Positions 1 to 8,368 of a DNA stretch of 64,000 nucleotides are shown here, piece by piece; within the stretch, counting starts at the first letter, position 1, and each line of letters opens with the position of its first letter. Position numbers and translations under genes: made by a program. The stretch is from Methylobacterium sp. WL1. Its GTDB lineage: Bacteria; Pseudomonadota; Alphaproteobacteria; Rhizobiales; Beijerinckiaceae. The DNA is taken from NCBI RefSeq assembly GCF_008000895.1, contig NZ_CP042823.1:3810001-3874000 (forward strand), in the 5' to 3' direction. A model generated the notes under the pieces. The model saw nothing but the letters and a program-made list of their open reading frames with translations, was not told the DNA's origin and ran no database searches.

Positions 1-690
1 TACGCGGCCTTCGGTGCCTTCATCGGTGCCGGCCAGACCTGCGTATGCGGCAGCCGCCACCTCGTTCAGGCCTCGATCTACGACGAGTTCGTGGAGCGGC
101 TCGCCGCCAAGACCGCCGCCATCCGCCTGGGCGATCCCTTCGACCCGGCGACCCAGCTTGGGCCGGTCATCTCCGAGCGCCAGCGCGACCGGGTGCTGGC
201 TTACGCCGGCTACGGTCGCGACGAGGGCGCCCGCGCGGTGGCTGGTGGTCATGCGGTGCAGGTGCCGGGCTTCGAGGGCGGCTACTTCGTCGAGCCGACC
301 GTGTTCGCCGACGTGCGCGCCGACATGCGGATCTTCCAGGAAGAGGTGTTCGGGCCGTTCACCAGCGTCACCCGCTTTGAAGACGAAGGCGAGGCGCTCC
401 GGCTCGCCAACGACTCGCCCTTCGGCCTCGCGGCGGCGGTCCGCACCCGGGACGTCGCCCGGGCCCATCGGGTGGCGCACGCGGTAAAGGCTGGCATCGT
501 CTGGATAAACGACCATCACCGCCTCGACCCAGCCTCCCCCTGGGGCGGCGTGGGCGACAGCGGAGTCGGCCGCGAATGCGGCATCGAGAGCTTCAACGAC
601 CATTTCGACGTGAAGAGCATCATGGTCGCCACCGGCGACGGGCCCTTCGACTGGTACCGCGACACGGCCGGCCAGCGCCGCCTGAACTGA
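1..690 (+). CDS. Aldehyde dehydrogenase, C-terminal part (5' end outside window)
   Basis: The frame is open from base 1 and stops at 690, so about 229 residues of the C-terminal half of an NAD(P)+-dependent aldehyde dehydrogenase are present. The catalytic cysteine lies in GQTCVCGSR near the left edge. The family's EEVFGPF segment and the C-terminal WGGVGDSGVGRE stretch are both seen. The cofactor-binding N-terminus is missing only because the window starts here. It precedes an MFS carrier on the same strand and probably oxidises an aldehyde intermediate of the pathway encoded downstream. The substrate cannot be read from the sequence. Confidence 0.95.
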   Translation, partial: YAAFGAFIGAGQTCVCGSRHLVQASIYDEFVERLAAKTAAIRLGDPFDPATQLGPVISERQRDRVLAYAGYGRDEGARAVAGGHAVQVPGFEGGYFVEPTVFADVRADMRIFQEEVFGPFTSVTRFEDEGEALRLANDSPFGLAAAVRTRDVARAHRVAHAVKAGIVWINDHHRLDPASPWGGVGDSGVGRECGIESFNDHFDVKSIMVATGDGPFDWYRDTAGQRRLN

Positions 691-773
691 CGAACCGCCG
701 GCGTGGGGGAGGACAAGTCCGCGCCAGACGGGCCCCTTCCGCGCCAACTCAGCATCCCGGAAGGAAACGCCCC

Positions 774-2180
774 ATGCCCGAACCCATGAGCCCGGCGGTC
801 AACGCCGGTGGACGCCTCGACCGCCTGCCGATCGGCCCGTTCCACCGCCGCATCATGTGGCTGATTGGGATCGGCATGTTCTTCGACGGCTTCGATATCT
901 ACATCGCCGCCACCGTGCTGGGCTCAATTCTGAAGAGCGGCTTTTCCACCTTGCCGCAGAACGCGTGGTTCGTCTCGGCGACCTTCGTGGGGATGATGGC
1001 GGGCTCGTTCCTCACGGGATTCTTCGGGGACCGCTACGGGCGGCGCTTCACCTACCAGGCTAACCTGCTGGTCTTCGGCCTCGCCGCCATCGGCGCGGCC
1101 TTCGCGCCGAACATGACGGTCCTGATCATCTTGCGCTTCATCATGGGCGTCGGGCTCGGGGCCGAGAATGTGGTCGGCTACTCGACCATGACCGAGTTCG
1201 TGCCTGCGCGCTCCCGCGGGCGCTTCCTCGGCCTGATGGCGGTGTTCGTGGTCACCGGCCTGCCAGCGGCTTCGCTCATCGGCTACCTTGTGATCCCGGC
1301 CTTTGGCTGGCGGGCGATGTTCGCGCTGGGCGGCATCGGTGCGCTCGCTGTCTGGTACGCCCGCAAGAACCTGCCGGAATCGCCGCGTTGGCTCGAGGCC
1401 GTGGGGCGGCACGCCGAGGCCGAGGCGCTGATGCGGTCGATCGAGGCTGAAGCGAGCCGCGGCGCGCCGCTGCCACCGGCCGCCGCGATGGCGCCGATAC
1501 CGCCGCTCGGGCTCGCCGCCCTGTTCCGGCCGCCGCTGCTGTCGCGCCTGCTGCTGGGCTGCCTGTGCCTCGTGGTGATCAACACGCTGCTCTACGGCTT
1601 CGTGACGTGGCTGCCGACCTTCTTCATCCGGCAGGGCCTCTCGGTGGCGACCTCCTTCGGCTACGCCCTGCTGATGGGTCTTGGGGCGCCGGTAGGCAGT
1701 GCCATCGGCGCGCTGACCGCCGACCGCTGGGGCCGCAAGCCCACGATCATCGGCGCCTCGGCGGCCGCCATCGCGTTCGGGATCCTCTATCCGCTCACCC
1801 AGGATCCGGTCCTGCTGCCGCTTGTCGGTTTCGGGCTGACGGTGCCAATCTACGTTCTCGTGGCGCTTCTGTTCGGGATCTACATCCCCGAGCTGTTCCC
1901 CACCGAGGTGCGGCTGCGGGCGTCGGGCCTGTGCAACACGGTTGGGCGCGGGGCGACCATCGTGACGCCCTTTCTGGTCGTGAGCCTGTTCGAGACCTAC
2001 GGCATCGCGGGCGTGACCGGCCTGATGATCGGGCTTCTGGCCCTGCAGATCGTGGCGGTCGCCGTCTTCGGCGTCGAGCCGCGCCGCCAGAGCCTGGAGA
2101 GCCTGGAACCCGCCCTCACGCCGGCCGAGGGCAGCGCAGTATCAGGGGCGCGAGGCGCAGTGCCGCGCCAGATCGCCTGA
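774..2180 (+). CDS. MFS transporter (AAHS / sugar-acid type)
   Basis: A 468-residue inner-membrane carrier with about 12 hydrophobic helices. The loop 2-3 signature GDRYGRR and its repeat DRWGRK in the second half are present. The N-terminal FFDGFDIYIAA motif is typical of the aromatic acid:H+ symporter and related organic-acid families. The start at 774 has GGAAGG about eight bases upstream and lies 83 bases after the aldehyde dehydrogenase stop. By context it imports a substrate for the catabolic genes around it. Substrate unknown. Confidence 0.92.
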   Translation: MPEPMSPAVNAGGRLDRLPIGPFHRRIMWLIGIGMFFDGFDIYIAATVLGSILKSGFSTLPQNAWFVSATFVGMMAGSFLTGFFGDRYGRRFTYQANLLVFGLAAIGAAFAPNMTVLIILRFIMGVGLGAENVVGYSTMTEFVPARSRGRFLGLMAVFVVTGLPAASLIGYLVIPAFGWRAMFALGGIGALAVWYARKNLPESPRWLEAVGRHAEAEALMRSIEAEASRGAPLPPAAAMAPIPPLGLAALFRPPLLSRLLLGCLCLVVINTLLYGFVTWLPTFFIRQGLSVATSFGYALLMGLGAPVGSAIGALTADRWGRKPTIIGASAAAIAFGILYPLTQDPVLLPLVGFGLTVPIYVLVALLFGIYIPELFPTEVRLRASGLCNTVGRGATIVTPFLVVSLFETYGIAGVTGLMIGLLALQIVAVAVFGVEPRRQSLESLEPALTPAEGSAVSGARGAVPRQIA

Positions 2181-2288
2181 GCGCACGCCAAGACCCCGCG
2201 TCATCCTGGGGCCAAGCTGTGGAGCCCCACAATGGCGACGGGGTTCGCCCTGTCGGACGCATCAACACTTTCGAAGTCGAGACTCCCG

Positions 2289-3404
2289 ATGCGCAAACCA
2301 TACCGCAGCCCGCTGGCATGGGCCCTGGCCGTCGCCGTGCTGGTTGCCGGCCTGTCGCCGTCCGCGGCGCACGGTCCGAACGCGCCGCCGCACCGGCTGG
2401 AGCCGCTCGGCGACCTGTTGTTGGAGAGCGGCGAGACGATCCGCGACTTCGCGCTCTCGTACGTCACCCACGGCACGCTGAACGCCGACAGGTCCAACGT
2501 CATCCTGATGGTGACGGCGATCGGCGGCAATCACCACCGGATCGACTTCCTCATCGGCCCCGGCAAGGCCCTCGACACCGACCGGTATTTCATCATCGCC
2601 ACCGACGCGATCGGCAACGGGCTGAGCACCAGCCCGAGCACCAGCGCAAGCCAGCACGGGACGGCGTTTCCGCACTTCACCATCCGCGACATGGTGCAGA
2701 GCCAGAAGCAGCTCCTCGATCGGCTCGGGATCAGCCACCTCGTGGCGGTGGCGGGCGCCTCGATGGGCGGCATGCAGGCGCTGCAATGGGGCGTCAGCCA
2801 TCCCGGCTTCATGGACGCCTTGGTGGCGCTGACCCCGATGGCGCGCACCGCGCCCTGGTCGATCGCGGTCAACGAGGCCACCCGCAAGGCGCTGATGCTC
2901 GATCCCGCCTTCAAGGACGGCGCCTACGACCGGCAGCCCGAGCAGGGCTGGCGGCTGCGCGCCGACATCCTGCAGGTGCTGGCCGCCCGGACGCCGGAGG
3001 CCCTGCGCGGGATCGCCCCGCAGCCCCTCGACATCCTGCCCTGGATGCGCGGGCAGGAGGAGGCGGTGCTCAAGGCCGGCTTCGACGCCAACGACTGGAT
3101 CGCCCAGACCTGGGCCTACGACCGCCACGACATCGGCCAGACCCCGGGGTTCGGCGGCGACCTCCGGAAGGCGCTCGCCGCCATCAAGGCCCGAACGCTG
3201 ATCCTCACCGGCGGCAACCTCGACCTGTACAATCCGGTCGAGGAGGCGCGCGAGGCAGGGGCCTTTATCCCGCAATCGAGCGTGGTCGCAGTGCCCTCGG
3301 TGCAGGGTCACACGACGGCCACGGCGACCAAGGCCGCGGACGTGGATTACATGAACCGGACCGTCCGGGATTTCCTGGACGCGGGCGCGCCGCGCGGGCG
3401 TTGA
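2289..3404 (+). CDS. Exported alpha/beta hydrolase of the MetX (homoserine acetyltransferase-like) fold
   Basis: A 371-residue protein. The start at 2289 is preferred over the upstream ATG at 2232 because it opens directly onto a Sec-type signal peptide (MRKPYRSPLAWALAVAVL followed by a small-residue cleavage site near residue 28). The nucleophile elbow is GASMGGMQ and the C-terminal catalytic His lies in VQGHTTA. Both are characteristic of the MetX-like group. True homoserine acetyltransferases are cytoplasmic, so an exported member is more likely a periplasmic esterase, amidase or acyltransferase acting on an incoming substrate. It is followed after 19 bases by a second exported hydrolase. 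Confidence 0.85.
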   Translation: MRKPYRSPLAWALAVAVLVAGLSPSAAHGPNAPPHRLEPLGDLLLESGETIRDFALSYVTHGTLNADRSNVILMVTAIGGNHHRIDFLIGPGKALDTDRYFIIATDAIGNGLSTSPSTSASQHGTAFPHFTIRDMVQSQKQLLDRLGISHLVAVAGASMGGMQALQWGVSHPGFMDALVALTPMARTAPWSIAVNEATRKALMLDPAFKDGAYDRQPEQGWRLRADILQVLAARTPEALRGIAPQPLDILPWMRGQEEAVLKAGFDANDWIAQTWAYDRHDIGQTPGFGGDLRKALAAIKARTLILTGGNLDLYNPVEEAREAGAFIPQSSVVAVPSVQGHTTATATKAADVDYMNRTVRDFLDAGAPRGR

Positions 3405-3423
3405 GACAGCGAGAGGTCAGGCG

Positions 3424-4479
3424 ATGATTGAACGGACGGCGATCGCGTTCGGGGCGGTTCTGGCGGCGGCGCTCGCCGCCGGCCCCGCCGCGGCGCAGCA
3501 GCGGGCCGCCCCGCTGCAGGTGCCGGCCAAGTCCGTGCCGGTGCCCGCCGACGTCAGCCCGCAGATGGGCAAGATCATCGGCCTGCCGCTGCGGACCAAC
3601 TGGGACATCCACCCGAAGGACGGCGCGGCCTGGAAGCCCGTCGCCGAGGCCGGCGCGGAGGCGCTCGGGAAGCTCGTGCCCGGCATGATCGAGCGCCTGC
3701 ACGTGAAAGTCGAACGCACGACGATCGACGGGGTGCGGGCCTTCATCGTGACCCCCGAGGTCGTCCCGCCGGAGAACCGCGACCGGGTGCTCGTCCACGT
3801 CCACGGCGGCTGCTACGTGCTCAACCCCGGCGAGGCCGGCCTGCCGGAAGCGCTGTTCATGGCCGGGTTCGGCCACTTCAAGGTGATCTCGGTCGACTAC
3901 CGCATGCCGCCGGAGGCCGTCTATCCGGCCGCCCACGACGACGCCATGACGGTCTGGAAGGCGGTGACGCGGACGACGGATCCGCGGAAGACCGCGATCT
4001 TCGGCACCTCGGCCGGCGGCGCGCTGACTCTCGCCATGGTGCTGCGGGCGAAGCAGGAGGGGCTGCCCGTGCCCGCCGCCATCGCGCCGGGCACGCCGAT
4101 GTCGGACACCACCAAGGTCGGCGACAGCTTCGTGACGAACGCCATGCTCGACAACGTGCTCGTCTCGCCGGACGGCTTCTGCGACGACGGTGCCAAGGTC
4201 TACGCGGACGGCCACGACCTCAAGGATCCGATGCTGTCGCCCGTCTACGGTGACTTTAAGGGGTTCCCGCCCACCATCCTGACCACTGGCACGCGAGACC
4301 TGCTGCTGTCGAATACGGTCCGCGTGCATCGCAAGCTGCGTGAGGCCGGTGTCGAGGCCTTCCTTCAAGTTGGGGAGGGCCAATCCCATGCTCACTACAT
4401 CCGGGACGACACTGCGCCGGAAACCCGAGCGGTGTTTGAGGAAATCGCGCGCTTCTTCGACAAGCATCTGGCGCAATAG
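3424..4479 (+). CDS. Exported alpha/beta hydrolase, hormone-sensitive-lipase family
   Basis: A 351-residue protein starting with a clear Sec signal peptide that ends GPAAAQQ near residue 26. The oxyanion-hole motif reads VHVHGGCYV, so the last Gly of the usual HGGG is Cys. The nucleophile elbow is GTSAGG, and the Asp and His of the triad are expected in TRDLLLS and QSHAHY. It probably hydrolyses esters or lactones in the periplasm. It sits 19 bases downstream of another exported hydrolase, so the two are probably co-transcribed. Confidence 0.88.
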   Translation: MIERTAIAFGAVLAAALAAGPAAAQQRAAPLQVPAKSVPVPADVSPQMGKIIGLPLRTNWDIHPKDGAAWKPVAEAGAEALGKLVPGMIERLHVKVERTTIDGVRAFIVTPEVVPPENRDRVLVHVHGGCYVLNPGEAGLPEALFMAGFGHFKVISVDYRMPPEAVYPAAHDDAMTVWKAVTRTTDPRKTAIFGTSAGGALTLAMVLRAKQEGLPVPAAIAPGTPMSDTTKVGDSFVTNAMLDNVLVSPDGFCDDGAKVYADGHDLKDPMLSPVYGDFKGFPPTILTTGTRDLLLSNTVRVHRKLREAGVEAFLQVGEGQSHAHYIRDDTAPETRAVFEEIARFFDKHLAQ

Positions 4480-4905
4480 GGTCGCCAGAGTTGCGGATGG
4501 CAGCGTCCGCTTACCGGACCGTGTAACAGCCAGCTCTATGGCCGTTGTGGGCGCAAAGCGGAACGTCCGCTATTGGTATTCTCGGGCCTACAGTGAACGG
4601 ACGGTGCTTCGACGCGCCGCTGCACGCGTCGAACGCCTGTCGCGCCCGCTAATTTCCGTTCACCCTATTCTTAGCAAGCCTATCACCGGCGTACCGACGA
4701 CCCTCCCCGCTGGCCTTCCCTCCCCACCCCCGGGCGGTACGCCTACCGCCGCCATAAGCTCCCCGCTGCCCTGCCATCCACTCAGCCGCTTTCGAGGCTC
4801 CCAGTCTAAAGGCAGGCTTTCATAATCAATACTGTTCGTTTGTTCGAGCCTGCGGCTGGGATGCCTTAAGTCGTCCTTGAAATCTTAATGAACCCGAGCC
4901 ACTTT
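4480..4905. other. Non-coding stretch between convergent hydrolase and lysR
   Basis: About 426 bases between the stop of the exported hydrolase and the stop of the convergent LysR gene. No convincing coding frame, RNA or terminator with a T-run was found. The text GCAAAGCGGAACGTCCGCT near 4554 resembles short intergenic sequences seen again near 32,760 (AATGTCCGCTTT), but no family assignment is possible. Confidence 0.5.
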
Positions 4906-5868
4906 TTACGCACGACTGCGTGCAGGCGCGGTACGGTCCGTTGGTTTAAGCCGGGCACGCCAGATGGAGCGCTCGACCAAATCTCCGATCACGCTCGCCA
5001 GAACTTCGGCGACAGCCTCGCTGCCGCGGGCGTTGAGAGTCCGCTGAGAGACGACCACGGAGAGCCGCCAGGATGGGGTCGGATCTACGATCGGGATAGC
5101 AACCATCTCTCCGCGCTCGATCTCCGCAGCCAATGCGAAGTGCGGCATGACAGTCGCAAACGCGTGAGCTCGCACCAGCTCTGCGATCGCTGGCAAGCTC
5201 TCGCAATCCGTAGCAACCGGTGTGACGTCGTGGCGGGCCCCAAGCTGCTCAATCACGACCCGAAGGACGTTCGGCCGCCCTGGAAGTACGACAGGTAAGT
5301 TCTGCTTGAAGACCTGTTCGAATTTGATTTCATGCTGCGCCGCCAGCGGGTGGGCTGCCGGGACGACGAACATCAGAGCCTCGACCATCATTTCGGTCCA
5401 AGCCACGTGCTCGAAGGCCTTGTGGTCGTAGAGCAGCGCCACATCCAGGCGGCCGGATTGAATCCACTCGTCGAGCGTACCGCTCATGGCTTCGACGATG
5501 TGCAGTGTGATGTTGGGCAATGCCATCGCCATCGCGCGATGCAACGGCAGGGATAGGCCCCGGCAGGCCGACGTCGGCAGTCCGACCGAAATGCGCCCGC
5601 TCGGACTCGTCGATTGGGAGCGAACGCTTTCTTTGGCTCGCTCGACCTCCTGGAGGATACGTCGGGCATGCTCGTAGAATTTAAGACCCAGCTCTGTCGG
5701 TGTAACGCCCCGGGCATGCCGGAACAGCAACTCGATACCGAGCTCCTCCTCTAGATTTCGCATCTGCTGGCTGAGAGAGGGCTGTGCGATTCGCAAAACC
5801 TCGGCGGCCCGAGAGACATTTCCACTCTCGGCGATCTGGGCGAAATAGCGAAGCTGACGAAGATCCAT
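4906..5868 (-). CDS. LysR-family transcriptional regulator
   Basis: A 320-residue regulator. The start at 5868 gives the canonical N-terminus MDLRQLRYFAQIAESGNVS. A longer frame to 5961 has no family-like sequence. The winged helix-turn-helix covers residues 1-60 (SRAAEVLRIAQPSLSQQ), followed by the usual linker helix and a substrate-binding domain. It is divergent from the liv-type ABC transporter across a 301-base gap that contains two perfect inverted repeats. This is the standard arrangement for a LysR protein controlling its neighbour in response to an effector, here probably the transported substrate. Confidence 0.93.
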   Translation of the reverse strand: MDLRQLRYFAQIAESGNVSRAAEVLRIAQPSLSQQMRNLEEELGIELLFRHARGVTPTELGLKFYEHARRILQEVERAKESVRSQSTSPSGRISVGLPTSACRGLSLPLHRAMAMALPNITLHIVEAMSGTLDEWIQSGRLDVALLYDHKAFEHVAWTEMMVEALMFVVPAAHPLAAQHEIKFEQVFKQNLPVVLPGRPNVLRVVIEQLGARHDVTPVATDCESLPAIAELVRAHAFATVMPHFALAAEIERGEMVAIPIVDPTPSWRLSVVVSQRTLNARGSEAVAEVLASVIGDLVERSIWRARLKPTDRTAPARSRA

Positions 5869-6022
5869 GCTGATCCTATCGAATCTTCGGTAGCATCTGC
5901 GCAGCGCGACGACGATGTCAAACTGCTCTAGCGCTGTGCAATCTGCGCAAGCTATGTGCACGAGGGCATATTTTTCGATGTGTTCACAGTGGCTTGGTGA
6001 CCGTATCCTCCGGTATAAATCG

Positions 6023-6043
6023 CCTATGATTAATGCTCATAGG
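6023..6043. promoter_or_regulatory. Inverted repeat, candidate LysR operator half
   Basis: CCTATGA-N7-TCATAGG is a perfect 7-bp inverted repeat in the lysR/livK divergent gap. It has the size and the T-N11-A character of LysR boxes and directly abuts the next palindrome. Confidence 0.55.
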
Positions 6044-6070
6044 AAATTCCGATACCTTGTATCGGAATTT
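6044..6070. promoter_or_regulatory. Long perfect palindrome, candidate LysR operator
   Basis: AAATTCCGATAC-CTT-GTATCGGAATTT is a perfect 12-bp inverted repeat with a 3-base centre, about 100 bases upstream of the ABC transporter's first gene. No T-run follows on either side, so an operator is more likely than a terminator. A related dyad, CCGATAC-N4-GTGTCGG, lies at 20891-20908. Confidence 0.6.
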
Positions 6071-6169
6071 GGTCTTTGATGATGCCTGTATTCGCCGCGT
6101 AGCCTGACGTTAATTCGTCGAGCATCAAGGCCGAACCCGGGCTGCTATCTGGAAATCGGAGACCATAGC

Positions 6170-7363
6170 ATGGATGCGCACAAGTATTTGCGCGGCCTCT
6201 CTCTGGCTGCCCCATTAATACTCATGATCCCGGATGCGGCCCTGGCGCAGCAGGAGCCGTGTATCGGCAACTCTGCAGCGATAACTGGTCCTGCGGCCTT
6301 CGGTGGACAGGCCATCAAGATGGGTGCCGAGATCGCCATCGACGAGATCAACGCTAAGGGCGGCGTTCTGGGCAAGCCGTTGCGCTTCGTACAGTACGAC
6401 GATGCGGGCGCTCCGCCCCGCGGCGTCGACAACACTCGCCGCATCGCACTCGCTGACAAATGCGTGGTGGTTCTAGGCGGCTACCACTCTACCGTCTCGG
6501 TGGCGCAGGTCGAGCCAGTCCATGCCATCGGCATCCCGTTCGTCGGAGTGCTGGCCGCCAACACCCAGGCGATCGAGAACGGTCGCAGCCCGAACTACAT
6601 GTTCCGCGTCTCAGCCAAGGACAAATGGGTCGCCCGCTTCCTGGTGGAACAGGCAGCGAAAGTTTCGAAGAGTGGCAAGATCGCGTTCTTCTACGAGAAT
6701 ACAGGTTGGGGCAACGGTGCGGTGCCGGATGTCAAGGCGGCGATCGCCAAGGCCGGCAAGGAGCTCGTCGCTACCGAGACCTTCAATTGGAACGATCAGG
6801 ACATGACCCCGCAGGCGATCCGCGCACGGGACGCGGGCGCGGATGTGGCCCTCTTCTGGGCTCTCGACCGCGAGGGCAATCAGCTGGTCCGCTCGATGGA
6901 CAAGGTCGGCTACAAACCCACCATCATCGGCGCCTGGGGCATCGCCGGCAATCTCGGCGAGCTTGCTGGCCCACTCGCTAACGGCATCGAGGTTGTCCAG
7001 ACCTACAGCTTCATGGGTGACCTCGACCCGAAGGGTCAGGCGCTCTGGCAGAAGGTTCAAGCCAAGTACGGCCTGAAGGATCCCTCGCAGATCAAGATGG
7101 GCTCCGGCATCGCCAATACCTACGACGCAGTCCACATCGTGGCTCAGGCGATCGAAAAAGCTGGCGCTTATGATTGGAAAAAGGTCCGCGAAGCTCTCTA
7201 CCAAGTCAAGTACGACGGCTTAGTCGCCAAGTACGACCCCGCCTTCGACGCCTCCGACCCAGAGCGGCAGGACGCGATCTTGCCGAGCTACTACAAGCTG
7301 ACCGTCTGGTCCGATGGCAAGCTGCTGCCGATCGGACAGACCCCCTACGGTAAGACGAACTGA
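6170..7363 (+). CDS. Branched-chain-amino-acid-type ABC transporter, periplasmic binding protein
   Basis: A 397-residue LivK/Peripla_BP_6-type protein. The N-terminal signal peptide ends near DAALAQQ (residue 27). The typical family opening (SAAITGPAAFGGQAIKMGAE) and the motifs GGVLGKPL and YSFMGDLDPKG are visible. It is the first gene of a four-gene ABC operon. This family also binds aromatic acids, amides and urea, so the ligand need not be an amino acid. GGAG lies nine bases before the ATG. Confidence 0.93.
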   Translation: MDAHKYLRGLSLAAPLILMIPDAALAQQEPCIGNSAAITGPAAFGGQAIKMGAEIAIDEINAKGGVLGKPLRFVQYDDAGAPPRGVDNTRRIALADKCVVVLGGYHSTVSVAQVEPVHAIGIPFVGVLAANTQAIENGRSPNYMFRVSAKDKWVARFLVEQAAKVSKSGKIAFFYENTGWGNGAVPDVKAAIAKAGKELVATETFNWNDQDMTPQAIRARDAGADVALFWALDREGNQLVRSMDKVGYKPTIIGAWGIAGNLGELAGPLANGIEVVQTYSFMGDLDPKGQALWQKVQAKYGLKDPSQIKMGSGIANTYDAVHIVAQAIEKAGAYDWKKVREALYQVKYDGLVAKYDPAFDASDPERQDAILPSYYKLTVWSDGKLLPIGQTPYGKTN

Positions 7364-7492
7364 GGCACGCGCCTTTCACCCCTTCCCTAGCGGGAGGGCT
7401 GGGGCGGTTCGTCCGGATCCCCCTCGCCGGGCCGGACCGCCCCGACTCCGGTGAACGCTCTGCACGCTTCGCATTGAGAGGCCCGCGCAGTC

Positions 7493-8368
7493 ATGACGAC
7501 CGCCCTGCAGTATACCCTCTCGGGCCTGGCGATCGGGGGCATCTACGCCTTGGTCGCGCTCGGCTTCCACATCATGTGGTCCGCTGCCAAGGCCGTGAAC
7601 TTTGCCCACGGCGATACTCTGATGATCGGCGCCGTGATCGCCGTGATGGGCCTTGACGCCGGCATTCCGCTGCCGCTCGCCTGCCTACTGGCAGTTCTGG
7701 CGGGGGGAGTATTCGGCGTCGTGCTGGAGCGCCTTGCGGTGCGGCCATTCATCGGCGCTAACGCCTCGATCGGCTGGATGCTCACCACCATCGCGGTTGG
7801 CATCATGGCGGAGTCTCTCGCCACCATGCAGTTCGGCGGCTTCTCACGCCCGCTGCCCTCGCCTGGCGTCGCCCGAGCAATCTCGGTCTTCGGAGCGGGC
7901 GTCTATCCTCAGGAACTGGTGATCCCGGCCGTCGCAGTGCTGGCGATGATCGGCCTGCACCTGATGCAGCGGCACACGCTCGTAGGGCGTGCGATGCAGG
8001 CGCTCGCCCACAACCGCCAAGCCGCGGCCCTTATGGGCATCGACGTCGACCGGATCGTGATGTTCTCTTTCGGTCTTGCCGCCCTGCTTGGCGCTGGAGC
8101 GGGCGTACTCGTTGCCCCCGTGATCCAGGCTTCGGCCAGCATGGGCGTGCTCCTGGGTCTCAAGGGTTTCGCGGTCGCGATCATCGGCGGGATCACAAGC
8201 GGGCCAGGCGTCGTCGTGGCCGGCCTCGCTTTTGGCATCATGGAGAAGTTCGTCGAAGGCTACGTCTCGACGGCGGCCCGCGAGATCGTCGGCTTCAGCG
8301 TGATGATCTTGGTGCTGCTCGCCTGCCCTCAGGGCCTATTCGGTCGCCGGGAGATCTTCAAGGTATGA
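7493..8368 (+). CDS. livH: ABC transporter permease, LivH type
   Basis: A 291-residue inner-membrane permease with about eight hydrophobic segments. It begins TTALQYTLSGLAIGGIYAL and carries the LivH-typical ALGFHIMWSAAKAVNFAHGD segment. The C-terminal coupling region includes LLGLKGFAVAIIGG. Its stop overlaps the ATG of the fused LivM-LivG gene (ATGA at 8365-8368), showing translational coupling. Confidence 0.93.
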   Translation: MTTALQYTLSGLAIGGIYALVALGFHIMWSAAKAVNFAHGDTLMIGAVIAVMGLDAGIPLPLACLLAVLAGGVFGVVLERLAVRPFIGANASIGWMLTTIAVGIMAESLATMQFGGFSRPLPSPGVARAISVFGAGVYPQELVIPAVAVLAMIGLHLMQRHTLVGRAMQALAHNRQAAALMGIDVDRIVMFSFGLAALLGAGAGVLVAPVIQASASMGVLLGLKGFAVAIIGGITSGPGVVVAGLAFGIMEKFVEGYVSTAAREIVGFSVMILVLLACPQGLFGRREIFKV

